Below are positions 5,828 to 11,744 of a stretch of DNA of 21,572 nucleotides, in pieces; within the stretch, counting starts at the first letter, position 1, and the number at the start of each line of letters is the position of its first letter. A model generated the notes under the pieces. The model did no database searches. It saw only the letters and a list, made by a program, of their open reading frames with translations, and was not told the origin of the DNA. Both the position numbers and the translations under genes were made by a program. This DNA is from an uncultured Eubacteriales bacterium (GTDB taxonomy: Bacteria > Bacillota > Clostridia > Oscillospirales > Oscillospiraceae), in NCBI GenBank assembly GCA_900548615.1, contig URKW01000024.1:1-21572 (forward strand), written 5' to 3'.

Positions 5828-7132
5828 TTATCCCACGGTGGCTTCCAGCATGGCGTCCAGCAGCGAGCCGCCGTCGTCGTCCACGATCTGGACGGGGCTG
5901 CCCAGCTCACAGGACAGCCTGTCCACCGTATAGTCATCTAAAAATACCGTTTCGCCGTGGCGCAGCATGTGCACCGTCAGCAGCACACGGCGGCCAGTGA
6001 CCCGGCCTTGCAGCTGCTTGGCGATGTCCTGCCCCGTCAGCAGCCCCGCCACGTCGATGGTGCGGCCGAAGAAGTCGTTCTCCACGGCCACCACCTCCGC
6101 GTCAAGCTTGGGGAAGTACGCTTTGGCGGCGTCCACCAGCGTCTGCATAAAGGGCGCGGCGGCCACGCCGGTGGCGATGGTGAAGGGGCTGGGCGCGGCG
6201 TCCGGCTCCTCCAGCTTCATAGCGGACAGGAACTCCTTCTCCAGCGACCTCAGCATGCCCACGCCGTTTTCGATTTGGCGGTAGCCCTCGTAATACTCCT
6301 CCTCCGGCAGCGGCAATCCCGCCCGCAGGAACAGCTCGTCGGCGCAGAAGAACCGCCGGGTGCCGTAGCGCCGCAGGTTCTCCTGCCCGTACTCCTCGGC
6401 AATGGCGATGATCTCCCGCGCGCATTCGCTGTCCACAGGCCGCAGCTTGGCAAGGCCCTTGCGGTACTTGGTGATGCCTACCGGCACCAGCGAGCAGCTG
6501 GAAAACTGCCAGTCCGTCAGGTCACGCAGCGTGCGGCGCAGAGCGTCGCCGTCGTTCCAGCCGGGGCACACCACGATCTGGCCGTTCATGACGATGCCCG
6601 CCTTGCAGAAGCGCCGGATGTATTCCAGCGACCGCTCCGCTCCCTTGTTGCCCAGCAGCGTACAGTGGAGCTGCGGCTCCGTGGCGTGGACGGACACGTT
6701 GATGGGGCTGATGTGCAGGTCGATGATCCGCTGTGCCTCCCGCTCGCTGAGGTTGGTCAGGGTGGTGTAGTTGCCCAGCAGGAAGCTGAGCCGCTCATCG
6801 TCGTCCTTGATGTACAGGGACGGCCGCATGTTGGGCGGCATCTGATCCACGAAGCAGAACAGGCAGTGGTTGGCGCACTGGTGCATCTCATCCATTAAAT
6901 AGGTATTGAAGTTCAGGCCCAGGTCACGGCCCTCCTCCTTGCGGATGGTGACGGTGCGGGTGTGGCCGTCCTTACTGAGACGCAGCACCGCCACAGGGTC
7001 ATAGCCGTAGAACCGGTAGTCCAGCACGTCCACGATGTGGTGGCCGTTGATCTCCAGCAGCTGCTCCCCCACAGCGATCCCGGCCTTTTCCGCCGGGGAA
7101 TGGGGGTCGATAGACGTGATGACGGTGCTCAT
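5828..7132 (-). CDS. PDZ and radical-SAM protein with DUF512 domain
   Basis: 434-residue cytoplasmic protein. Residues about 3-68 resemble a PDZ domain (ITSIDPHSPAEKAGI, GEQLLEING). A radical-SAM-type cysteine cluster follows: Cys86, Cys90, Cys93 in CANHCLFCF. The C-terminal half is the DUF512 region (TGVAAAPFM, then VVAVENDFFGRTIDVAGLLTG, quoted only as marks at roughly residues 320-370). The family is conserved next to der in Clostridia, but I know of no proven reaction. The cysteine spacing CxxxCxxC and the aromatic after the second cysteine fit a 4Fe-4S cluster with S-adenosylmethionine. The start at MSTVITS is supported by AAGGAGAG 9 bases upstream; the longer frame to 7210 would cross the promoter. 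First gene of the operon with der and plsY. Confidence 0.9.
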   Translation of the reverse strand: MSTVITSIDPHSPAEKAGIAVGEQLLEINGHHIVDVLDYRFYGYDPVAVLRLSKDGHTRTVTIRKEEGRDLGLNFNTYLMDEMHQCANHCLFCFVDQMPPNMRPSLYIKDDDERLSFLLGNYTTLTNLSEREAQRIIDLHISPINVSVHATEPQLHCTLLGNKGAERSLEYIRRFCKAGIVMNGQIVVCPGWNDGDALRRTLRDLTDWQFSSCSLVPVGITKYRKGLAKLRPVDSECAREIIAIAEEYGQENLRRYGTRRFFCADELFLRAGLPLPEEEYYEGYRQIENGVGMLRSLEKEFLSAMKLEEPDAAPSPFTIATGVAAAPFMQTLVDAAKAYFPKLDAEVVAVENDFFGRTIDVAGLLTGQDIAKQLQGRVTGRRVLLTVHMLRHGETVFLDDYTVDRLSCELGSPVQIVDDDGGSLLDAMLEATVG

Positions 7133-7181
7133 AGTGACGCTCTCCTTGCAAATACGCATACGGATGCATAATAACCATAGT

Positions 7182-7209
7182 ATTATACCGTTTTTCCCAC
7201 CATTACGCA
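7182..7209 (-). promoter_or_regulatory. Promoter of the DUF512-der-plsY operon
   Basis: TATAAT (7182-7187 in minus sense) with TTGCGT (7204-7209) 16 bases upstream. The -10 box is perfect and the -35 box weak. The leader is about 43 bases. Confidence 0.6.
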
Positions 7210-7341
7210 AGATGAAAATGAGGGATATTCTGTTGTTTTCTCAGTATAGCGTGATTTTCGCCAAAAGTAAAACGCATGATTTTGATGGTTCTCATGAAAA
7301 ATTATATGGGAACGACATTATTTTTTCGCTGAAATTTCCTC

Positions 7342-7370
7342 TTGCATTTTTCTGTCGTTTGTTGTATCAT
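7342..7370 (+). promoter_or_regulatory. Promoter of the FMN riboswitch-ribU unit
   Basis: TTGCAT (7342-7347), a 17-base spacer, TATCAT (7365-7370), placing the start about 20 bases before the riboswitch. The AT-rich stretch 7210-7341 between the two divergent promoters shows nothing else I can name. Confidence 0.65.
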
Positions 7371-7396
7371 AATCGCGAACACAACTGGATCAATTG

Positions 7397-7509
<113 letters not shown>

Positions 7510-7580
7510 CGTGTACGGCATTTTCGTGATGCTCTTTTTTGATGCGTGCACCTTGGGAGACAACCGTTTCCAAGGGTGTT
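7510..7580 (+). promoter_or_regulatory. Expression platform of the FMN riboswitch
   Basis: Two candidate hairpins follow the aptamer. The first (about 7510-7533, GCGT..ACG with CGT..ATGC, or GGCATT with GATGCT) runs into a T run at 7534-7540 and looks like a terminator. The second pairs CACCTTGG with CCAAGGGTG (about 7549-7578) without a T run. Neither covers the ribU ribosome binding site (AAAGGAG, 7591-7597), so control by termination is more likely than control of translation. The stems are modest. Confidence 0.5.
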
Positions 7581-7606
7581 ACACCATTGAAAAGGAGCTT
7601 TTTTTC

Positions 7607-8218
7607 ATGACGCAAAAGCAAAAACAAAGAACCCATCATCTGGCCGTGGCAGCCATGCTGACGGCGGTAGCCGCCGTGCTGCAATTCATCGAATTCGCCA
7701 TTCCGCTGATGCCGGCCTTTATCAAGCTGGACATCTCCGACCTGCCCGCCCTGCTGGGCACCTTCTCTCTGGGCCCTGTATACGGCGTGGCTATTCAGCT
7801 GGTGAAGAACCTGCTGCACCTGCCCTTCGGCTCCAGCGCCGGTGTGGGCGAGCTGTCCAACTTCATTCTGGGCGCGATTTTCGTGTTCGCCGCCGGTATG
7901 ATCTACAAGCGCAGCAAGAGCCGCAAGAGCGCGCTGATCGGCTCGCTGGTGGGGGCGGTGGCCATGGCTCTCATCAGCATCGTGGCCAACTATTTCATCG
8001 TCTACCCCGCCTATGTGGTGCTGTACAACCTGCCGCTGGAGGCAATCGTGGGCATGTACGAGGCGATCCTGGGCGGTGTGGCGCACGTACCCACCGGCAA
8101 CGCCCTGTTCAACTGTCTGCTGGTATTCAACGTACCCTTTACGCTGGTGAAGGGTCTGCTGGATGTGGCGCTGTGCTTTCTGATCTACAAGCCCCTGAGT
8201 CCCCTGCTGCACAAGTAA
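7607..8218 (+). CDS. ribU: Riboflavin ECF transporter S component RibU
   Basis: 203-residue membrane protein, the substrate-binding subunit of an energy-coupling-factor transporter that imports riboflavin. It has five to six hydrophobic helices and the RibU-type segment FIKLDISDLPALLG (about residues 38-51) near the flavin site, followed by GPVYGVAIQLVKNLLH. The shared ECF ATPases and EcfT are not in the window and would be encoded elsewhere. The start at MTQKQK is chosen because AAAGGAG precedes it; a longer open frame back to 7394 would run through the riboswitch. The riboswitch upstream independently supports the flavin substrate. Single-gene unit ended by a strong hairpin. Confidence 0.95.
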   Translation: MTQKQKQRTHHLAVAAMLTAVAAVLQFIEFAIPLMPAFIKLDISDLPALLGTFSLGPVYGVAIQLVKNLLHLPFGSSAGVGELSNFILGAIFVFAAGMIYKRSKSRKSALIGSLVGAVAMALISIVANYFIVYPAYVVLYNLPLEAIVGMYEAILGGVAHVPTGNALFNCLLVFNVPFTLVKGLLDVALCFLIYKPLSPLLHK

Positions 8219-8228
8219 ACAGACGTAC

Positions 8229-8264
8229 AACCCCGCTGCACCGATGGTGCAGCGGGGTTTGTTG
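8229..8264 (+). terminator. Terminator of ribU
   Basis: Perfect 14-base stem (8229-8242 with 8246-8259), loop GAT, followed by TTGTTGT-type T-rich sequence. Confidence 0.85.
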
Positions 8265-8278
8265 TAAAACGAAGACTA

Positions 8279-8317
8279 CGGATTGCCACGCCAGTGTGAG
8301 CATTGGCGCGCAATGAC
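8279..8317. repeat. CGGATTGCCACGCCAGTGTG repeat, full copy
   Basis: Imperfect palindrome: ATTGCCACGCCA on the left is mirrored by TTGGCGCGCAAT on the right, ending in GAC. Its first 20 bases recur with one change at 11261-11280, so this is a dispersed element. Confidence 0.7.
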
Positions 8318-8335
8318 ATAGATAGAAAAAAGCCT

Positions 8336-8365
8336 GTAGGGGCGGACGACTCTGTCTGCCCCTGC
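8336..8365. repeat. GTAGGGGCGGAC hairpin repeat
   Basis: GGGGCGGAC (8339-8347) pairs with GTCTGCCCC (8354-8362) with one wobble. Starts with GTAGGGG like the repeats at 3678-3756 and 3788-3815. Confidence 0.6.
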
Positions 8366-8380
8366 TTTCGCTTTGCGGAT

Positions 8381-8476
8381 AAAAATCAAAAACCGCCACT
8401 CTGCCAAGTGACGGTTTTTCAGGTTTCTAAAAATCATTTCTGACAGGGATCAAACCGCTCTGCTTGATACCCTTGC
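8381..8476 (-). ncRNA. Candidate small RNA B (family with C)
   Basis: About 95-base unit transcribed towards ribU's 3' end. The 5' part forms a hairpin: GGG-AUCAAGC pairs with GUUUGAU-CCC around the loop AGAGCG, with one bulged U. A linker follows, then a terminator: 13-base stem with one G-U pair (8388-8400 with 8407-8419), loop UGGCAG, and a U run. It is homologous to candidate C over the promoter (CGCTTGTCAAGGG on the plus strand), the 5' block (GCARAGCGGUUU), and the terminator stem and loop (ACUUGG). No reading frame with a ribosome site is seen. The promoter begins 12 bases after the MATE stop codon, so the terminator may also end the MATE transcript. Family name and target unknown to me. 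Confidence 0.7.
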
Positions 8477-8480
8477 TTTT

Positions 8481-8508
8481 ATTATACCCATTTTGCGCCG
8501 CTTGTCAA
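8481..8508 (-). promoter_or_regulatory. Promoter of candidate small RNA B
   Basis: Perfect boxes in minus-strand sense: TTGACA (8503-8508), a 16-base spacer, TATAAT (8481-8486). Confidence 0.85.
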
Positions 8509-8520
8509 GGGGCAGCACGC

Positions 8521-9852
8521 TCACATATACCCGTACTTTTTCCGTTTGCCCAGCAGGAACGCCATGCCAAGACCGAAAGCGCAGATCTCCGCCGCCACCT
8601 CGGCCCACCAGATGCCGTCCAGCTCCCAGATCAGGGGCAGCAGCAGTACCGCCGACAGCTTGAATACGAAGGTGCGCAGGAAGGAAATGATGGCCGACAC
8701 CACGCCGTCGTTCAGCGCCGTGAAGAAGGACGAGGCGAAAATGTTAAGCCCCACCAGCACGAAGGACAATGTGGCGATGCGGAAGGCATGCACCGTCATC
8801 TGGCACAGGGTATCGTCATACCCCACGAACAGCCGTGCCATAGGTCCGGCCAGTCCCTGGGCCACGCCCACCATGGCAAGGCCGCCCACGCCCATCAGCA
8901 GAATACTTTTCCGCAGCAGGTTCTGCAGCTCGCCCCGGTTGCCCGCGCCGAAATGATAGCTGACGATGGGCGCGCAGCCGATGGCATAGCCGATGAACAC
9001 GGCGGCGAAGATGAACTCCACGTACATCAGCACGCCGAAAGCCGCCACGCCGTTCTGCCCCGCCAGCCGCAGCAGCTGGAAGTTATACAGCATGCCCACC
9101 ACCGAGGCGGTCACGTTGCTGACCAGCTCCGACGCGCCGTTGCCGCTGGCCTGCAAGATAGGCCGCAGCTCCAGCTTTGTCTTTGTCAGCTGCAACAGGC
9201 TGCTGTTGGGCCGCAGGAAGTACACCAGCGGCAGCACGCCGCCCACGATCTGGCTGATGCCGGTGGCGATGGCAGCGCCCGCCACGCCCCAGTGGAACAC
9301 CGCCATGAACAGGGCGTCCAGCGCCATGTTGGTAACGCCCGCCGCCACCGTGACCCACAGGCCCAGCTTGGGCTTTTCCGCCGCGATCAGGAAGCTCTGG
9401 AACACGTTTTGCAGCATATACGCCGTGTTGAAGGCCAGCACGATGCGGCCATACAGCACGCAATCCGGCAGCATTTCCGCGTCCGCACCCAGAAAGACGG
9501 AGATAGGCTCCATAAAGATCACGCCCAGCGTGGAGATGATGACGCCGCAGATGAGGGTGGCGGCGATCATCATGGTGAAGTACTGATTGGCGCGGTGCTT
9601 GTCGCCCTCGCCCATGGTTTTGGCCACCAGTGCGCTGCCGCCGGTGCCGAACATGAAGCCGATGCCGCCAAAGACCATGATGAAGGGCATCACCAGATTC
9701 ACGGCGGCGAAGGGGGTCTTGCCCACGAAATTGGACACAAACAGCCCGTCCACCACGCCGTAGATGGAGGTGAACACCATCATGATGATGGACGGCAGCA
9801 CGAACCGCAGCAGCATTTTATAGGTAAAGTGATCGGATAACTGTATCTTCAT
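8521..9852 (-). CDS. MATE-family efflux transporter
   Basis: 443-residue integral membrane protein of the multidrug and toxic compound extrusion family, which pumps organic cations, drugs or metabolites out using a sodium or proton gradient. It has twelve hydrophobic helices in two similar halves. Marks of the family are the N-terminal FVLPSIIMMVFTSIYGVVDG with FVSNFVG, MPFIMVFGGIGFMFGTGGSA, and in the second half GYAIGCAPIVSYHFGAGN. Length is normal. The ATG at 9852 has AAGGAG 8 bases upstream and lies three bases after the MarR-type regulator's stop, so both are one operon; the pump is probably induced when the regulator binds a ligand. The substrate cannot be told from sequence. Confidence 0.95.
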   Translation of the reverse strand: MKIQLSDHFTYKMLLRFVLPSIIMMVFTSIYGVVDGLFVSNFVGKTPFAAVNLVMPFIMVFGGIGFMFGTGGSALVAKTMGEGDKHRANQYFTMMIAATLICGVIISTLGVIFMEPISVFLGADAEMLPDCVLYGRIVLAFNTAYMLQNVFQSFLIAAEKPKLGLWVTVAAGVTNMALDALFMAVFHWGVAGAAIATGISQIVGGVLPLVYFLRPNSSLLQLTKTKLELRPILQASGNGASELVSNVTASVVGMLYNFQLLRLAGQNGVAAFGVLMYVEFIFAAVFIGYAIGCAPIVSYHFGAGNRGELQNLLRKSILLMGVGGLAMVGVAQGLAGPMARLFVGYDDTLCQMTVHAFRIATLSFVLVGLNIFASSFFTALNDGVVSAIISFLRTFVFKLSAVLLLPLIWELDGIWWAEVAAEICAFGLGMAFLLGKRKKYGYM

Positions 9853-9855
9853 GGT

Positions 9856-10308
9856 TTACTCCTTTTTCTCCTCGATGGCCGTGGACAGCGCCTGCCGCAG
9901 CGCGGCGTTGTAGCGGCGGCACAGCGCCAGAAACTGCGTCCGTTCCGCCGCCGTCAGGGTGTCCATGGCCGTTTCCTCCGCCGCCATCACCCGGTCGACG
10001 GTGCGCGCCATCAGCGTCTCCCCCGCCGCCGTCAGGGTCAGGTACTTGCTGCGGCGGTCACGGCCCTCCGTCAATTGCAGATAGCCCTCCCCCGCCAGCT
10101 TTTTCAGGGCCGAGTGTACCGTCTGCTTGGGCTGGTACACGGCGGCGCACACGTCGCTCTGGGTCATGGGGCGGCCGGACTCCCGCAGGGCGTACAGCAC
10201 CCAGAAGGCACAGTCCGACAGTCCGCACTGCCGGGCCACCGCCCGGTACAGGTCATCCTGCTCCTTGTAGGCATCGTTATACGCGGCCAAAGCTTCACGG
10301 CGTTCCAT
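9856..10308 (-). CDS. MarR-family transcriptional regulator
   Basis: 150-residue winged-helix DNA-binding protein. The central part (about residues 25-100) has the MarR arrangement: LSDCAFWVLYAL, MTQSDVCAAVYQPKQTVHSALKKLAGEGYL with the recognition helix near QTVHSALKKL, and the wing EGRDRRSKYLTLT. Outer helices at both ends would form the dimer interface. The start at MERREAL follows GGAGG by 7 bases; the longer frame to 10368 would run through the promoter. It directly precedes the MATE pump (3-base gap). Two identical-type palindromes overlap its promoter, so it most likely represses its own operon. The signal it senses is unknown. Confidence 0.93.
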   Translation of the reverse strand: MERREALAAYNDAYKEQDDLYRAVARQCGLSDCAFWVLYALRESGRPMTQSDVCAAVYQPKQTVHSALKKLAGEGYLQLTEGRDRRSKYLTLTAAGETLMARTVDRVMAAEETAMDTLTAAERTQFLALCRRYNAALRQALSTAIEEKKE

Positions 10309-10325
10309 GGCATGTCCTCCTGTCC

Positions 10326-10366
10326 GTCCGAAATCAGACTTTTCGTAGTATAGTCCGATTTCAGAC
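10326..10366. promoter_or_regulatory. Paired operator of the MarR-MATE operon
   Basis: Two copies of a 14-base near-palindrome, GTCCGAAATCAGAC (10326-10339) and GTCCGATTTCAGAC (10353-10366) on the plus strand, 27 bases apart. One fills the spacer between -35 and -10; the other lies just downstream of the -10 box. Binding at either would block polymerase. The regulator gene is the first gene downstream, so self-repression is the natural reading. Confidence 0.75.
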
Positions 10367-10375
10367 ACTTGTCAA
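10347..10375 (-). promoter_or_regulatory. Promoter of the MarR-MATE operon
   Basis: In minus-strand sense: TTGACA (10370-10375), a 17-base spacer, TATACT (10347-10352). Near-consensus strength fits a promoter kept silent by a repressor. Confidence 0.85.
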
Positions 10376-10412
10376 GCGCATTTTTTCTGAGAAAGGCCGC
10401 AAAAACGAGGAC

Positions 10413-10441
10413 TGGATTTTTCACCGGCGGCGCGGTATAAT
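10413..10441 (+). promoter_or_regulatory. Promoter of the iron-sulfur flavoprotein gene
   Basis: TATAAT (10436-10441) is perfect; the best -35 at 17 bases is the weak TGGATT (10413-10418). The two MarR operators do not reach it. Confidence 0.55.
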
Positions 10442-10471
10442 AGCGCTAACAATGGCAAGGAGGACGATCAT

Positions 10472-11092
10472 ATGAAAGCATTGCTGATCAACGGCAGCCC
10501 CCACGAGAAGGGCTGCACCTATACGGCGCTGGAGGAGCTGGCCAAAACGCTGGAGGCCGAGGGCATCGAAACGGAGATCGTGCAGGCAGGCCACACGGCT
10601 CACAGCTGCAACGCCTGTGCGTCCTGCAAGAAAACCTTCCGCTGCGTATACGACGATCTGGTGAACGAGACGGCTCCCAAGCTGGCCGAGGCGGACGCGC
10701 TGGTGATCGGCGCGCCGGTGTACTTCGCGTCCCCGGCAGGCGGCGCCATCGCCTTTATGGATCGGCTGTTTTACAGCACGCCCCACATCAACAAGACCAT
10801 GAAGGTGGGCGCGGCGGTGGTGTCCTGCCGCCGGGGCGGCAACACCGCCTCCTTCGACGTGCTGAACAAGTACTTCACCATCACCGGAATGCCCATCGCC
10901 AGCAGCCAGTACTGGAACATGGTGTACGGCAACACCCCGGAGGAGGTGCGCAAGGACGGTGAGGGGCTGCAAACCATGCGGACGCTGGGCCGCAACATGG
11001 CCTTTCTGATGAAGAGCATTCAGCTGGGCCGGGAGCAGTTCGGCATTCCGGAGAAGGAGTCTGCCATCGTCACCAGTTTTCATCATGAGTAA
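10472..11092 (+). CDS. Iron-sulfur flavoprotein / NAD(P)H-dependent FMN reductase-like protein
   Basis: 206-residue flavodoxin-fold protein. MKALLINGSPHEKG at the N-terminus is the FMN-phosphate loop; GAPVYFASPAG (80-90) is the second flavin-binding loop of this family. Between them are Cys46, Cys49, Cys52 and Cys58, the compact CxxCxxCx5C pattern of archaeal-type iron-sulfur flavoproteins, which bind a 4Fe-4S cluster and FMN and pass electrons, for example against oxygen or peroxide. Some family members lack iron, so the cluster is an inference. Its ATG has AAGGAGG 8 bases upstream. It is transcribed divergently from the MarR-MATE operon and ends at the two-way terminator 11281-11320. The physiological partner is unknown. 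Confidence 0.88.
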   Translation: MKALLINGSPHEKGCTYTALEELAKTLEAEGIETEIVQAGHTAHSCNACASCKKTFRCVYDDLVNETAPKLAEADALVIGAPVYFASPAGGAIAFMDRLFYSTPHINKTMKVGAAVVSCRRGGNTASFDVLNKYFTITGMPIASSQYWNMVYGNTPEEVRKDGEGLQTMRTLGRNMAFLMKSIQLGREQFGIPEKESAIVTSFHHE

Positions 11093-11145
11093 GCGCAAAA
11101 CGCTTGAGCTTGTCGAGAAATGCATTTCTGTCATTCCGAACCAAA

Positions 11146-11256
11146 GCCTCCCTCTGTGAGGGAGGTGGCGCGAAGCGCCGGAGGGAGAGAATTAAAATCT
11201 CAGATTCTCTCCCCCAGTCTCGCTTGCGCTCGCCAGCCCCCTCACAGAGGGGGCCA
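11146..11256. repeat. Large palindromic intergenic repeat (CCCTCTGTGAGGG type)
   Basis: Two arms of about 50 bases face each other around the AT-rich centre near 11190-11205. Left arm: GCCTCCCTCTGTGAGGGAGG then TGGCGCGAAGCGCC and GGAGGGAGAGAA. The right arm read in reverse: GGCCCCCTCTGTGAGGGGGC, TGGCGAGCGCAAGCGAG, GGGGGAGAGAA. Each arm also contains small hairpins. I recall similar elements as frequent in gut Clostridia; no gene is inside. Confidence 0.75.
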
Positions 11257-11260
11257 AGCA

Positions 11261-11280
11261 CGGATTGTCACGCCAGTGTG
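11261..11280. repeat. Half copy of the CGGATTGCCACGCC repeat
   Basis: Matches 8279-8298 at 19 of 20 positions. The mirror half is missing; the terminator 11281-11320 starts exactly where it would be. Confidence 0.65.
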
Positions 11281-11320
11281 TGCAAAAAGAGAGCGCCCCT
11301 GCGGGCGCTCTCTTTTTGCA
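11281..11320. terminator. Two-way terminator between the flavoprotein and pot operons
   Basis: Perfect 18-base stem (11281-11298 with 11303-11320), loop CTGC, with AAAAA and TTTTT inside the arms so that both strands end in a U-rich run. It serves two convergent units. Confidence 0.9.
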
Positions 11321-11328
11321 TTGTTTTC

Positions 11329-11730
11329 TTATTTGACCCGTGCCAGCTTGTCGTTGCACTTCTGCAGGAAACGGGTGTTGTCGATGACGGCGCGGGTATG
11401 GGTGCCCTCGCCGATCAGGCCCTCCTCGTCGCTGGCGGTCACCTTGAAGGAGATCATCTTGCCGTTGGCGCTGACGCCGGTGACTTCGGCGGTGGCGGAC
11501 ACCTTCATGCCCACAGGAGTGGGAGCCAGATGGCTGGAGCTGATCTCCACGCCCACGGTGCCCTTACCCTCCGGCAGCTCCGGCTGGACGCACTGCATGG
11601 CGGCGTTCTCCATCAGGCCCATCATAAAGGGGGTACCGAACACCTCCAGCCCGCCGGAGCCAACGGCCTTGGCGGTCATGTCGGGGGTGACGGTCTTTTC
11701 CATGGTATAGGTCATGCCGATCTCGATCAT
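11329..11730 (-). CDS. FlK-like hotdog-fold thioesterase
   Basis: 133-residue protein of the thioesterase family typified by fluoroacetyl-CoA thioesterase FlK. The known FlK triad Thr42-Glu50-His76 is matched in residue type and exact spacing by Thr33, Glu41 and His67 (FGTPFMMGLMENAA and SSSHLAPTPVG). Relatives in gut bacteria are annotated only as thioesterases, and no fluorinated substrate is implied; a short-chain acyl-CoA is likelier. The MIEIGM start has GGAGG 8 bases upstream; an in-frame ATG at 11766 would overlap potCD. It follows potCD by 14 bases and ends at a strong terminator, so it is the last gene of the polyamine operon. A link between the thioesterase and polyamine acylation or acetyl-CoA is possible but unproven. 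Confidence 0.85.
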   Translation of the reverse strand: MIEIGMTYTMEKTVTPDMTAKAVGSGGLEVFGTPFMMGLMENAAMQCVQPELPEGKGTVGVEISSSHLAPTPVGMKVSATAEVTGVSANGKMISFKVTASDEEGLIGEGTHTRAVIDNTRFLQKCNDKLARVK

Positions 11731-11744
11731 TGAAAATACCTCCA

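Noticed and set aside
8464..9840. Open frame of 458 codons antisense to the MATE gene
   Set aside because: His/Gln/Gly-rich reverse-strand shadow beginning inside the small RNA B promoter region.
8279..11320. CRISPR-like array from the recurring palindromes
   Set aside because: The copies are few, far apart, different in length and lack regular spacers; no cas genes are present.
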